34,713 bases of DNA from the NCBI GenBank assembly GCA_946630825.1, contig CAMOZG010000004.1:1-34713 (forward strand), given 5' to 3'. The stretch's first letter is position 1. Every line of letters begins with the position of its first letter. The notes below the pieces were generated by a model. That model was not told where the DNA came from and ran no database searches. It saw only the letters and a program-made list of their open reading frames with translations. Positions 7,800-15,145 of the stretch are shown here, one piece after another. This stretch comes from an uncultured Lachnospiraceae bacterium (lineage in GTDB: Bacteria > Bacillota > Clostridia > Lachnospirales > Lachnospiraceae). The position numbers and the translations under genes are program-made.

Positions 7800-9497
7800 T
7801 CAGTCCTCTCTGCCCTTTTTGCTGGCGATCTTTTGGGCATACATCCTTTCATCCGCTAAGGAAAAAAGCTGTTCTGCCACGGGATGCACCATCTCAGAGC
7901 TCTTGCTCACTCCATAGGAAGAATCTATGTCAAAGGAAGTATTCTTTGATTCCCTTTTTTCACATTCCAAAAGCCGGGCTATGAGCTCATCTGTCTGATC
8001 CACAAACCCCTCTTTAATGATGACCAAAAACTCGTCGCCACCCATCCTGATGCAGCTTCCCGCTTTGGAAAAGACCTCTTTTAAGATGTCTCCGAAGGTG
8101 GATATAAATTCGTCTCCTCTGGCATGTCCCAGCTTGTCGTTTACTTTTTTCAGACCATTCAGATCCAGATTTACAAAGGCGTATGCCTCATCCGAGGCAT
8201 CAAGTCTTTTGAATTCCTCCTCTGCCTTGACACGGTTATAAAGTCCTGTCAGGGCATCATTGTATGCCAATCTGGTAAGAACCTCTTCCTCCGCCTGATT
8301 AAGGAGCATGCCGTAAAGATGCACCAGGTAGCCAATGATCAGCACGATAATAAAGGAAAAGACCACCACCGGGAACCAGCTCTCATTATATCTCATGGGT
8401 ATGACCCTGGCATAGACCCGCAGATCATACAGGGCTATGTAGCCAAAGCCCATGATCACTATATATATCATGCCGTAGTGATATATCCTCTCGTCCAGCT
8501 CCATATCCTTTATGCTTCCGGCTCCCGCAAAGACAAGTATGATACAGTCTATGATAATGACTGTATGTATGAGCGGCACCGACACCACATAGCTTATAAG
8601 TCCACTAAAGTGCAGACATGCCGTAAAAAAGGCGGTGAGCATATTGATCCTGATGACAAATATCACCAGCTTTTCATCCTTTTTGGACATATTCTTTCTG
8701 CTCAAAAGATCCAAAGACAAAAGGGGCAGAAAAGCCATGGATATGGCAAGATACCCGGCGCCGGAGCTTCTGTCGGCGCTTATCCCGAACAAAAGCAGCA
8801 CGTCCTCCATGGACATAAGCCATATCCCTGCAAACACAGAAAAGAGGCCTATGTGCATAAGCCTCTTGTAATCATCATTGAGTCTGACAAATACCACTGA
8901 AAGTATGGTCACCACCAGTCCGAATACAAACATAAAAAAGCTGATGATAACAGAAAACCATCTCTCATGTACGAAAAAAGGATAGGCCTTGCCTGAATCC
9001 GTAAGTTCGATATTGGGAACAAGTGCCAGTCCCCTGTCATCAGTAGCCAGAAACCGGATACTCAGCACCTCGCTTTTGTCACAGTGAGGCAGTTCCACAA
9101 AGGTATATCCACGGCTCATCTCCAGAAATCTGTCATTGTCCTTTTGGCTGTTAAATACGACACGGTTACCCAGTCTGACCTCTATGTCAGATATCATGGA
9201 ATATATACGAAGGGTGGCGGAATCCAGCATGGATGCAGGAATGAGCCGGGTAAACTCCGCCTCGGATATGCTGCCCGTACCCAACGGAAAACGATATGTA
9301 CGCAGATCCACATTCTCCTCTGTAGAGGATGTACCCTCTCCCGTAACCGATACCATCCATCCGTCCGCAACAGGGTAGGAAAGATCATATGAGCGGGCTG
9401 ACAGGATAAATCCCACCATGCAGCTCAACAGAAAAACAACCACAAGCAAGTCAATTATGGAAAGCACTGCTTCTTTTTTTCTCTTCCCCATCTCCAT
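7800..9497 (-). CDS. Membrane diguanylate cyclase, 7TMR-DISM-like sensor plus GGDEF (copy B)
   Basis: Paralogue of the following gene with the same plan: N-terminal membrane helix, extracytoplasmic beta-rich sensor (about residues 40-165), about seven membrane helices (170-390) and a GGDEF domain with intact RMGGDEF and LTGLYNR. The inhibitory RxxD site is again missing. The extracytoplasmic part is clearly diverged from copy A, so the two may sense different signals. It heads the operon with copy A, cobU and folA. The promoter at 9505-9533 places transcription start almost on the first ATG (9497). The nearest Shine-Dalgarno, AGAGGAG, lies 13 nt away inside the promoter spacer, so the message looks leaderless. 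ATG 9491 (MGKRKK) is an alternative start. Confidence 0.88.
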   Translation of the reverse strand: MEMGKRKKEAVLSIIDLLVVVFLLSCMVGFILSARSYDLSYPVADGWMVSVTGEGTSSTEENVDLRTYRFPLGTGSISEAEFTRLIPASMLDSATLRIYSMISDIEVRLGNRVVFNSQKDNDRFLEMSRGYTFVELPHCDKSEVLSIRFLATDDRGLALVPNIELTDSGKAYPFFVHERWFSVIISFFMFVFGLVVTILSVVFVRLNDDYKRLMHIGLFSVFAGIWLMSMEDVLLLFGISADRSSGAGYLAISMAFLPLLSLDLLSRKNMSKKDEKLVIFVIRINMLTAFFTACLHFSGLISYVVSVPLIHTVIIIDCIILVFAGAGSIKDMELDERIYHYGMIYIVIMGFGYIALYDLRVYARVIPMRYNESWFPVVVFSFIIVLIIGYLVHLYGMLLNQAEEEVLTRLAYNDALTGLYNRVKAEEEFKRLDASDEAYAFVNLDLNGLKKVNDKLGHARGDEFISTFGDILKEVFSKAGSCIRMGGDEFLVIIKEGFVDQTDELIARLLECEKRESKNTSFDIDSSYGVSKSSEMVHPVAEQLFSLADERMYAQKIASKKGRED

Positions 9498-9504
9498 AGA
9501 GTTT

Positions 9505-9533
9505 ATTATACTCCTCTTGAAGCCTCTCTACAA
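9505..9533 (-). promoter_or_regulatory. SigA-type promoter of the cyclase operon, apparently leaderless
   Basis: A -35 TTGTAG (9528-9533) and a perfect -10 TATAAT (9505-9510) are spaced by 17 nt. Counting seven bases past the -10 puts transcription start at 9498/9497, the first base of the ATG. Confidence 0.65.
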
Positions 9534-9546
9534 ATAAAAAATCACG

Positions 9547-11322
9547 TCACATCTGCTCCGGAGCCTCGAAGCCCAAAAGATCTATACACTGGTTTAATAC
9601 CGCCAGCACAAGCTGAAGCTCGGCTATGTAGCTTTTCTTCTTTTTATCATCCTCTTCGGAAAGGATACGGTTTTCATGATAAAAATGATTGAATGCATTG
9701 GACAGCTCATATACATAGGCGCAGATCCTGTGGGGTGCATTTTCCCTGTATGCTCCTGCCATGGCGGCATTGTACCTCATAAGCACGTTGCACAAAGTCC
9801 CCTGGCTTTCATTTTCGGGAGGCAGGATGTCCTCTCCCTTAAGTGCCATAAGCTCATTTCCCGCATCCACATATTTTTTCAAAATGGACTTGATCCTTAC
9901 CATGGTATAGAGGATGTAGGGTCCGGTATTTCCTTCAAAGGAAGTAAATCTGTCTATGTCAAAGACATAATCCTTGGATGCCTGGTTTGACAGATCCCCG
10001 TATTTTAAGGCAGAAAGCCCCACCATCCGTGACACCTCACCTGCCACGGATTCATCCATGGTCTCATTTTCCATGATCTTTTTATACATTGCCTCCCCTA
10101 TGTCAGACACCAGATCTTCAAGGCGCATCACGCCTCCGTCCCTGGTCTTAAAGGGCTTGCCGTCCTTGCCGTTCATGGTGCCGAAGCCTATGAAATAAAG
10201 CCCCATGCTCTCAGGCACTATGCCTGTCTTTTTTGCGCATCTGAATACCTGGACAAAGTGAAGCTCCTGACGCTTATCCACCACATAATAAACCTCATCC
10301 GGGTGGTAGTCCTGCTCGCGCCACACCAAAGTTGCCAGATCAGTAGTGTCATAAAGGGCTGCACCGTCTGATTTTAAGATCATGCAGGGAGGGATCTCCT
10401 TTGTATCGCCCTCCTCAGCCACGTCCACCACCAAAGCTCCCTCGCTTTCATGGGCAAAGCCATCAGCCTTCATTTTTTCCACCATATCGGGAATGTAAGG
10501 ATCCGCATCCGACTCTCCCTTCCACAGGTCAAAGGTCACTCCCAGGGAGTCGTAGTTTTTCTTCAGATCGGTTACGGACACATTCATGATGTGGGAAAGG
10601 ATCGCCTGATAGCCCCTGCGCCCGTGCTGCAGTTCATAGGTTGCCTGCATGGCGGCTGCCTTATAGGCTTCATCCTCCTTGGACTTTCCTGATGCCGTGG
10701 GATATATCTCCTCTAACTCCGATATGGTAAAGGGAGGCTCTTCGGGGTATTCCCCCTCATAGTTTTCATCAAAATAGCAAAGGTCAGGCTGTCTTTCATG
10801 GAGTTCTGTTATTATAAGCCCCATCTGAAGCCCCCAGTCTCCCAGGTGCACATCACCTATGACCTTATCTCCGGCATAACGCTTTATCCGCTTTAAGCTT
10901 TCTCCGATAACTGCGGACCTTAAATGACCCACATGAAGGGGCTTTGCCACATTTGCTCCGCCGTAGTCTATGATTATGGTCTTTTTATCCTCCACCTCAT
11001 CATAGCCGAATCTGGGATCATCTGCCATCTGCCTGATATACTCAGCTTTTTTTTCAGGAGAAAGGATCAGATTTATAAAGCCGGGACGCACTGCCTCAGC
11101 CTTTTCAAACATGGGGTTTGAAGCGATACGCTCTATAACAGCCTCTGCTATATCAAAGGGATTTTTCTTATAGGTCTTGGCTGCTGCCAGGGCTCCGTTG
11201 CACTGGTATTCGCAAAGATCCGGTCTGTCTGATATCGACACCCTTGCAAGCGCGGGATCATAGCCTGCATCAGAAAAGGCATCCTCTAAAACCGATTGAA
11301 TAACTGCTGTAATTTCTTTCAT
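9547..11322 (-). CDS. argS: Arginyl-tRNA synthetase
   Basis: Class I synthetase charging tRNA-Arg. The N-terminal additional domain (SISDRPDLCEYQCNGALA) is followed by the HIGH-type motif KPLHVGHLRS. The KMSKS region is replaced by GKPFKTRDGG, as is normal for many bacterial ArgRS, and a C-terminal DALR anticodon-binding domain ends in LDLLGFEAPEQM. I chose ATG 11322 (MKEITAV) because AAGGAG sits 8 nt upstream; a start at 11355 would add residues with no ribosome site. Length is then 591. The upstream gap contains a palindromic element and no T-box: the AGGGTGGNACCGCG motif is absent. Confidence 0.95.
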   Translation of the reverse strand: MKEITAVIQSVLEDAFSDAGYDPALARVSISDRPDLCEYQCNGALAAAKTYKKNPFDIAEAVIERIASNPMFEKAEAVRPGFINLILSPEKKAEYIRQMADDPRFGYDEVEDKKTIIIDYGGANVAKPLHVGHLRSAVIGESLKRIKRYAGDKVIGDVHLGDWGLQMGLIITELHERQPDLCYFDENYEGEYPEEPPFTISELEEIYPTASGKSKEDEAYKAAAMQATYELQHGRRGYQAILSHIMNVSVTDLKKNYDSLGVTFDLWKGESDADPYIPDMVEKMKADGFAHESEGALVVDVAEEGDTKEIPPCMILKSDGAALYDTTDLATLVWREQDYHPDEVYYVVDKRQELHFVQVFRCAKKTGIVPESMGLYFIGFGTMNGKDGKPFKTRDGGVMRLEDLVSDIGEAMYKKIMENETMDESVAGEVSRMVGLSALKYGDLSNQASKDYVFDIDRFTSFEGNTGPYILYTMVRIKSILKKYVDAGNELMALKGEDILPPENESQGTLCNVLMRYNAAMAGAYRENAPHRICAYVYELSNAFNHFYHENRILSEEDDKKKKSYIAELQLVLAVLNQCIDLLGFEAPEQM

Positions 11323-11358
11323 ATAATTCACTCCTTTATATGCAGAATCCCCCATAGC

Positions 11359-11492
11359 TATTCAGAACCCAGCTCGAATCCGCTTCGCTTCTTCTCGCTG
11401 TGGCTTCTCGCCAAAGAAATTTTTGATAAAGACCATATTGAAATGCAAGCATTTCATATGGTCTTTATCAAAAATTGCCTTGGTTCTGAATA
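11359..11492. repeat. 134-bp palindromic (MITE-like) element between queT and argS
   Basis: An exact 11-bp inverted repeat, TATTCAGAACC (11359-11369) and its complement (11482-11492), bounds the element. Inside is a long hairpin: 11418-11446 pairs with 11449-11476 over 28 bp with one bulged base and an AA loop. On the right, the hairpin arm runs into the terminal repeat through 5 nt. On the left, about 41 extra nt (11370-11410, GAAG/CGAG-rich on the minus strand) interrupt the symmetry, so the element looks like a near-perfect palindrome with an insertion in one arm. Both ends are flanked by TA if the repeat is read as TTCAGAACC. The hairpin could also terminate queT transcription. Confidence 0.6.
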
Positions 11493-11503
11493 ATAACAGT
11501 TTC

Positions 11504-12001
11504 TTATGCTTCCTGCTTAAAGATCACATTCTTGGACTTTTCCAGTACATTCTTAAGCAAATATCCAAATACACATACGCTTAATACTTCTCCGATCCCA
11601 ACTGTAAGTACCAGATACCAGTAGGAATCCCCCAGCCCGTAAGCGTATTTCAGCACTGCCGGTACTATAAACATATTTGCGATCACCGGCGGCAGGGTGT
11701 AGATGAATTTAGTGGATCTGAGCCACCAGGTACCCACTGCTCCCAAAAGTGTGGCTATACTTCCGAATACTATATCCCAGATGACACAGCCCGTAAGGGT
11801 GTTTGACAAAAGGCATCCCAGAAAAAGTCCGGGGATAGCCGCGGGTGTAAATACCGGAAGGATGGTAAGAGCCTCCGACAGCCGAAGCTGTATGGCTCCG
11901 TTTGCCAGGTTGAAGGCATTTACATACCAGGTGATGACCACATAGATGGCTGCGATCATGGCAGCCTGGGTCAGGTACAATACGCTGTTTTTTTTCCTCA
12001 T
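11504..12001 (-). CDS. queT: QueT-family ECF transporter substrate-binding (S) protein
   Basis: An integral membrane protein of 165 residues with about five to six hydrophobic helices. The motif GAIQLRLSEALTILPVFTPAAIPGLFLGCLLSN is diagnostic of QueT (COG4708), thought to import queuosine precursors such as preQ1 or preQ0 together with a shared ECF energising module, which is not in this window. AAGGAG lies about 8 nt before the ATG. The 100-nt gap after glmM holds several hairpins and an A-rich tract, so control by a precursor-sensing leader is plausible. Together with tgt this suggests the organism may salvage a queuosine precursor. Confidence 0.85.
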   Translation of the reverse strand: MRKKNSVLYLTQAAMIAAIYVVITWYVNAFNLANGAIQLRLSEALTILPVFTPAAIPGLFLGCLLSNTLTGCVIWDIVFGSIATLLGAVGTWWLRSTKFIYTLPPVIANMFIVPAVLKYAYGLGDSYWYLVLTVGIGEVLSVCVFGYLLKNVLEKSKNVIFKQEA

Positions 12002-12008
12002 TATTCAG

Positions 12009-12099
12009 TTCTCCTTAGTTTTTTTGTGTGAGGGTGACCCCTCGCCGTGTGGATGGTTTCGAACACACGGCATAATTTAAAAGCAACTTTTAAATTATG
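12009..12099 (-). promoter_or_regulatory. Structured leader of queT, candidate queuosine-precursor riboswitch
   Basis: Three hairpins in transcript order: 12087-12099 with 12071-12083 (13 bp exact, 3-nt loop); 12064-12071 with 12044-12051 (8 bp exact, GCCGTGTG/CACACGGC, 12-nt loop); and GAGGG/CCCTC with a GTCA loop (about 12030-12043). They are followed by ACAC, seven A residues and CTAAGGAG. The A-rich tail running into CTAAGG resembles the 3' end of preQ1-I aptamers, and a 12-nt-loop hairpin, then a small hairpin, then the ribosome site resembles preQ1-II layout. Neither consensus is fully met. A second CACAC next to the A-tract could compete for the GTGTG strand. Confidence 0.4.
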
Positions 12100-12101
12100 G
12101 C

Positions 12102-13436
12102 TTACAGACCGCTGTTTGTCAATACGCTTACCATGCGATCCACATACTTTTTGCAAAGCTCGTCAGTACCAGCCTCCACCATGACCCGGATCACAGGCTC
12201 AGTGCCGCTTTCCCTGAGGAGGATCCGTCCGTCATCCCCAAGCTCGCCTGCTATTGCCTCGCACTCTTTTTGTACCGCCTCATTTTCCATGGCGGCACTG
12301 CGGTCTGAGACCTTGACATTTTTCAAAAGCTGGGGGTATTTTTTCATTCCTGAGGACAGCTCCGAAAGGCTTGTCTTTTCCTCCATCATTACCTCCATCA
12401 GCATGATGGCGGTAAGCACTCCGTCACCGGTGGTGGCATGGCGCTTAAATATGATGTGTCCGCTCTGCTCTCCTCCCAGCACGTAGCCGTTTTTCACCAT
12501 GGACTCATTCACGTATTTATCCCCCACGGTGGTAACATCATATTCGATACCGGATTTATCCAAAGCCTTAAAAAGTCCCAGGTTTGCCATGACCGTAGTC
12601 ACCACATGGTTGCCGTCCAGCTTTCCCCGCTTTTTTAAATATCTGCCGCAGATGTAGATAATATAATCTCCGTCAATTATATCTCCCTTGTCGTCTATGG
12701 CTATGCACCTGTCTGCATCCCCGTCAAAGGCAAAGCCTGCGTCCAGCTCCTTTTGGCGCACCAGATTTTGCAGGGTCTCTATATGGGTGGATCCGCACTC
12801 CCTGTTGATATTAAGTCCGTTGGGTTCATTGCCTATTACATAGGTCTTTGCTCCCAAAGCGTCAAATACAGACTTTGCTATCATAAAGGCGGAGCCGTTG
12901 GAGCAGTCCAGACCTATCCGCTTTCCGTCATAGGATCTGGTCGCCAGAGAGATCAGATATCCGATATAACGGTTTCTGCCTATGGCATGGTCATATGCCA
13001 CACCAATATCCTCTCCCGTGGCAAAGGGCAGCTCGTCCAATTCATTGTCTATGTACTTTTCTATCTCCTCCTCCACATGGGCATCCATCTTGTGGCCGTT
13101 TTTATCCATCAGCTTTATCCCGTTGTCGTGGTAGGGATTGTGACTGGCGGATATCATCACTCCGCAGTCAAAGTCCTCGGTACGTACCACATATGCCACA
13201 CTTGGAGTGGTGGTCACATGCAAAATATAGGCATTGGAGCCAGAGGCTATGATGCCTGCCACTATGGCATATTCAAAGGTGTAGCTGGAACGTCTGGTGT
13301 CCTTTCCCACTACGATACGCCCTTTGTGCTCCCTGCCAAAGTACCAGCCCAAATACCTGCCTATCCTGTATGCATGGTCTGCTGTCAAAACCTTCCCTGC
13401 TTCTCCCCGAAATCCATCAGTCCCGAAATATTTCAT
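12102..13436 (-). CDS. glmM: Phosphoglucosamine mutase
   Basis: Converts glucosamine-6-phosphate to glucosamine-1-phosphate for UDP-GlcNAc and peptidoglycan synthesis. The start MKYFGTDGFRGEAG is the standard N-terminus. The phospho-serine loop MISASHNPYHDNGIKLM (near residue 100), the metal loop FDGDADRC, the sugar loop GGEQSGHI and the C-terminal phosphate-binding RESGTEPVIRVMVEA are all present. I chose ATG 13436, with AAGGAG 9 nt upstream, over 13463, which would overlap the upstream gene and add unconserved residues. Length is 444, as expected. It lies 23 nt after the second acetolactate synthase gene. Confidence 0.96.
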   Translation of the reverse strand: MKYFGTDGFRGEAGKVLTADHAYRIGRYLGWYFGREHKGRIVVGKDTRRSSYTFEYAIVAGIIASGSNAYILHVTTTPSVAYVVRTEDFDCGVMISASHNPYHDNGIKLMDKNGHKMDAHVEEEIEKYIDNELDELPFATGEDIGVAYDHAIGRNRYIGYLISLATRSYDGKRIGLDCSNGSAFMIAKSVFDALGAKTYVIGNEPNGLNINRECGSTHIETLQNLVRQKELDAGFAFDGDADRCIAIDDKGDIIDGDYIIYICGRYLKKRGKLDGNHVVTTVMANLGLFKALDKSGIEYDVTTVGDKYVNESMVKNGYVLGGEQSGHIIFKRHATTGDGVLTAIMLMEVMMEEKTSLSELSSGMKKYPQLLKNVKVSDRSAAMENEAVQKECEAIAGELGDDGRILLRESGTEPVIRVMVEAGTDELCKKYVDRMVSVLTNSGL

Positions 13437-13459
13437 GTCGTCTCTCTCCTTATTTCTAA

Positions 13460-15133
13460 TCATTTTTTTAAGTCTGAATCGTCAAAGCACTCACGGATGG
13501 GCGCTCCCGGTGCCACCATGGGCCACACCTTGTCATCAGAATCAATATGGGCGTCTATAAGCACCGGTGTGGATAAAGAAAGAGCCTCATCCAATGCCTT
13601 GTCAAACTCTGCCTCCGTGCCCACGCAGTAGCCCTTTACTCCCATTGACTCAGCCAGCTTCACATAGTCCACCTGACCGTACAAGGTAGTCTCCGAATAC
13701 CTCTCCTCGTAGAAAAGATCCTGCCACTGCCGCACCATTCCCAGTACGCCGTTATTGATTATAACCTCTATTATGGGCAGCTTCTCTCTCGAAGCGGTAA
13801 TAAGCTCATTCATATTCATGCGAAAGCATCCGTCACCGGCAATATTTATGACCCTCTTTTTGGGATTTCCCACTGCCGCACCTATTGCCGCACCCAAGCC
13901 GTAACCCATGGTGCCCAAGCCTCCGCTGGATAAAAGCTGTCTGGTGCCGTTGTATTTAAAATACTGGGCTGCCCACATCTGGTGCTGTCCCACCTCGGTG
14001 ACTATGATGGCATCCCCACCGGTCTTTTTGTAGATATCCTCCACTATGTAGGGTCCCGTAAAGCCCGGCTCATACTTTATGGGAAGAGTCTCCTTAAGGG
14101 AGCCTATATGGCTCATCCACTCACTGTGATCCTGCTTTGAAAGAAGAGGCAAAAGCCGGTGCAGCACCTCTTTTACGTCCCCTATCACTGATGCATCAGC
14201 CACCACATTTTTATTTATCTCCGCCGGATCCACGTCTATGTGAACTATCTTTGCATGCTGGGCAAACTTTTTGGGATTTCCCAGTATCCTGTCGGAAAAT
14301 CTGGTGCCCAACGCCAAAAGCAGGTCGCAGTCACTGACTCCCAGGTTTGAGACCTTTGTGCCGTGCATTCCCAGCATACCTGTATATCTTGGATCCGTAC
14401 CGGGGAAGCATCCCTTACCCATGAGGGTGTCGCACACCGGGGCATCCAAAAGCTTGGCCAACTCTTTAACCTCAGCATCTGCCCCGCTTATCCGGGCTCC
14501 TCCACCCACAAATATAAAGGGCTTTTTTGCCTTTTGTATCAGATGGGCGGCATTTTCCAGATCGGAATCTGTGATGCCGGAGGTCTCAGGCTCCACCACC
14601 ACTGCCTCCTTTTTCTCATAGAAGCATTTTGCCGAGGTCACATCCTTTGTAATATCCACAAGCACAGGTCCGGGTCTCCCCTTTTTTGCTATGCGAAAAG
14701 CCCTGCGAAGTGTATCCGCCAGCACCGTCACATCCTTTACTATGAAATTGTGCTTGGTGATGGGGGTGGTTATGCCTGCTATATCTATCTCCTGAAAGCT
14801 GTCCTTTCCCAGAAGGGACACACCCACGTTGCAGGTGATCGCCACCATGGGAACAGAGTCCATGTATGCCGTACCTATACCCGTAACCAGATTGGTTGCT
14901 CCCGGTCCCGAGGTGGCAAAGCACACTCCCACCCTGCCTGTGCTTCTGGCATATCCGTCGGCTGCATGGGCAGCTCCCTGCTCATGGGAAGTCAGTACAT
15001 GGTGGATGTGATCCTTTTGTCTGTACAGTTCATCATACAGGTTTAATATGGCGCCTCCGGGATAGCCGAACACCGTATCCACTCCCTGTTCCTTAAGTAC
15101 CTCTAATACGATCTGTGATCCATTAAGCTGCAT
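13460..15133 (-). CDS. ilvB: Second acetolactate synthase large subunit
   Basis: A 557-residue ThDP/FAD enzyme of the acetohydroxyacid synthase family. Visible are FGYPGGAILNLYDELY, the ThDP-activating Glu in SHEQGAAHAADGYAR, FQEIDIAGIT, RFSDRILGNPKKFAQHAKI (middle domain, FAD region) and GDGCFRMNMNELITA to NNGVLGMVRQWQ. All catalytic landmarks are kept and retention of the FAD region argues for the biosynthetic class, not the FAD-independent catabolic AlsS. It is clearly diverged from 3324-5042. No small subunit lies next to it, so it may borrow IlvN or work unregulated. AAAGGA precedes the ATG. It is 12 nt after the EAL gene. Confidence 0.92.
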   Translation of the reverse strand: MQLNGSQIVLEVLKEQGVDTVFGYPGGAILNLYDELYRQKDHIHHVLTSHEQGAAHAADGYARSTGRVGVCFATSGPGATNLVTGIGTAYMDSVPMVAITCNVGVSLLGKDSFQEIDIAGITTPITKHNFIVKDVTVLADTLRRAFRIAKKGRPGPVLVDITKDVTSAKCFYEKKEAVVVEPETSGITDSDLENAAHLIQKAKKPFIFVGGGARISGADAEVKELAKLLDAPVCDTLMGKGCFPGTDPRYTGMLGMHGTKVSNLGVSDCDLLLALGTRFSDRILGNPKKFAQHAKIVHIDVDPAEINKNVVADASVIGDVKEVLHRLLPLLSKQDHSEWMSHIGSLKETLPIKYEPGFTGPYIVEDIYKKTGGDAIIVTEVGQHQMWAAQYFKYNGTRQLLSSGGLGTMGYGLGAAIGAAVGNPKKRVINIAGDGCFRMNMNELITASREKLPIIEVIINNGVLGMVRQWQDLFYEERYSETTLYGQVDYVKLAESMGVKGYCVGTEAEFDKALDEALSLSTPVLIDAHIDSDDKVWPMVAPGAPIRECFDDSDLKK

Positions 15134-15145
15134 CTTATTTCCTTT

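Noticed and set aside
11323..11503. T-box or other tRNA-sensing leader for argS
   Set aside because: Neither the T-box motif nor a terminator/antiterminator pair next to the argS start is visible; the region is explained by the palindromic element.
12009..12043. Canonical preQ1-I aptamer
   Set aside because: Only the A-rich tail and CTAAGG match; the adjacent hairpin loop is four bases, too short for the binding pocket and pseudoknot. Kept only as a candidate structured leader.
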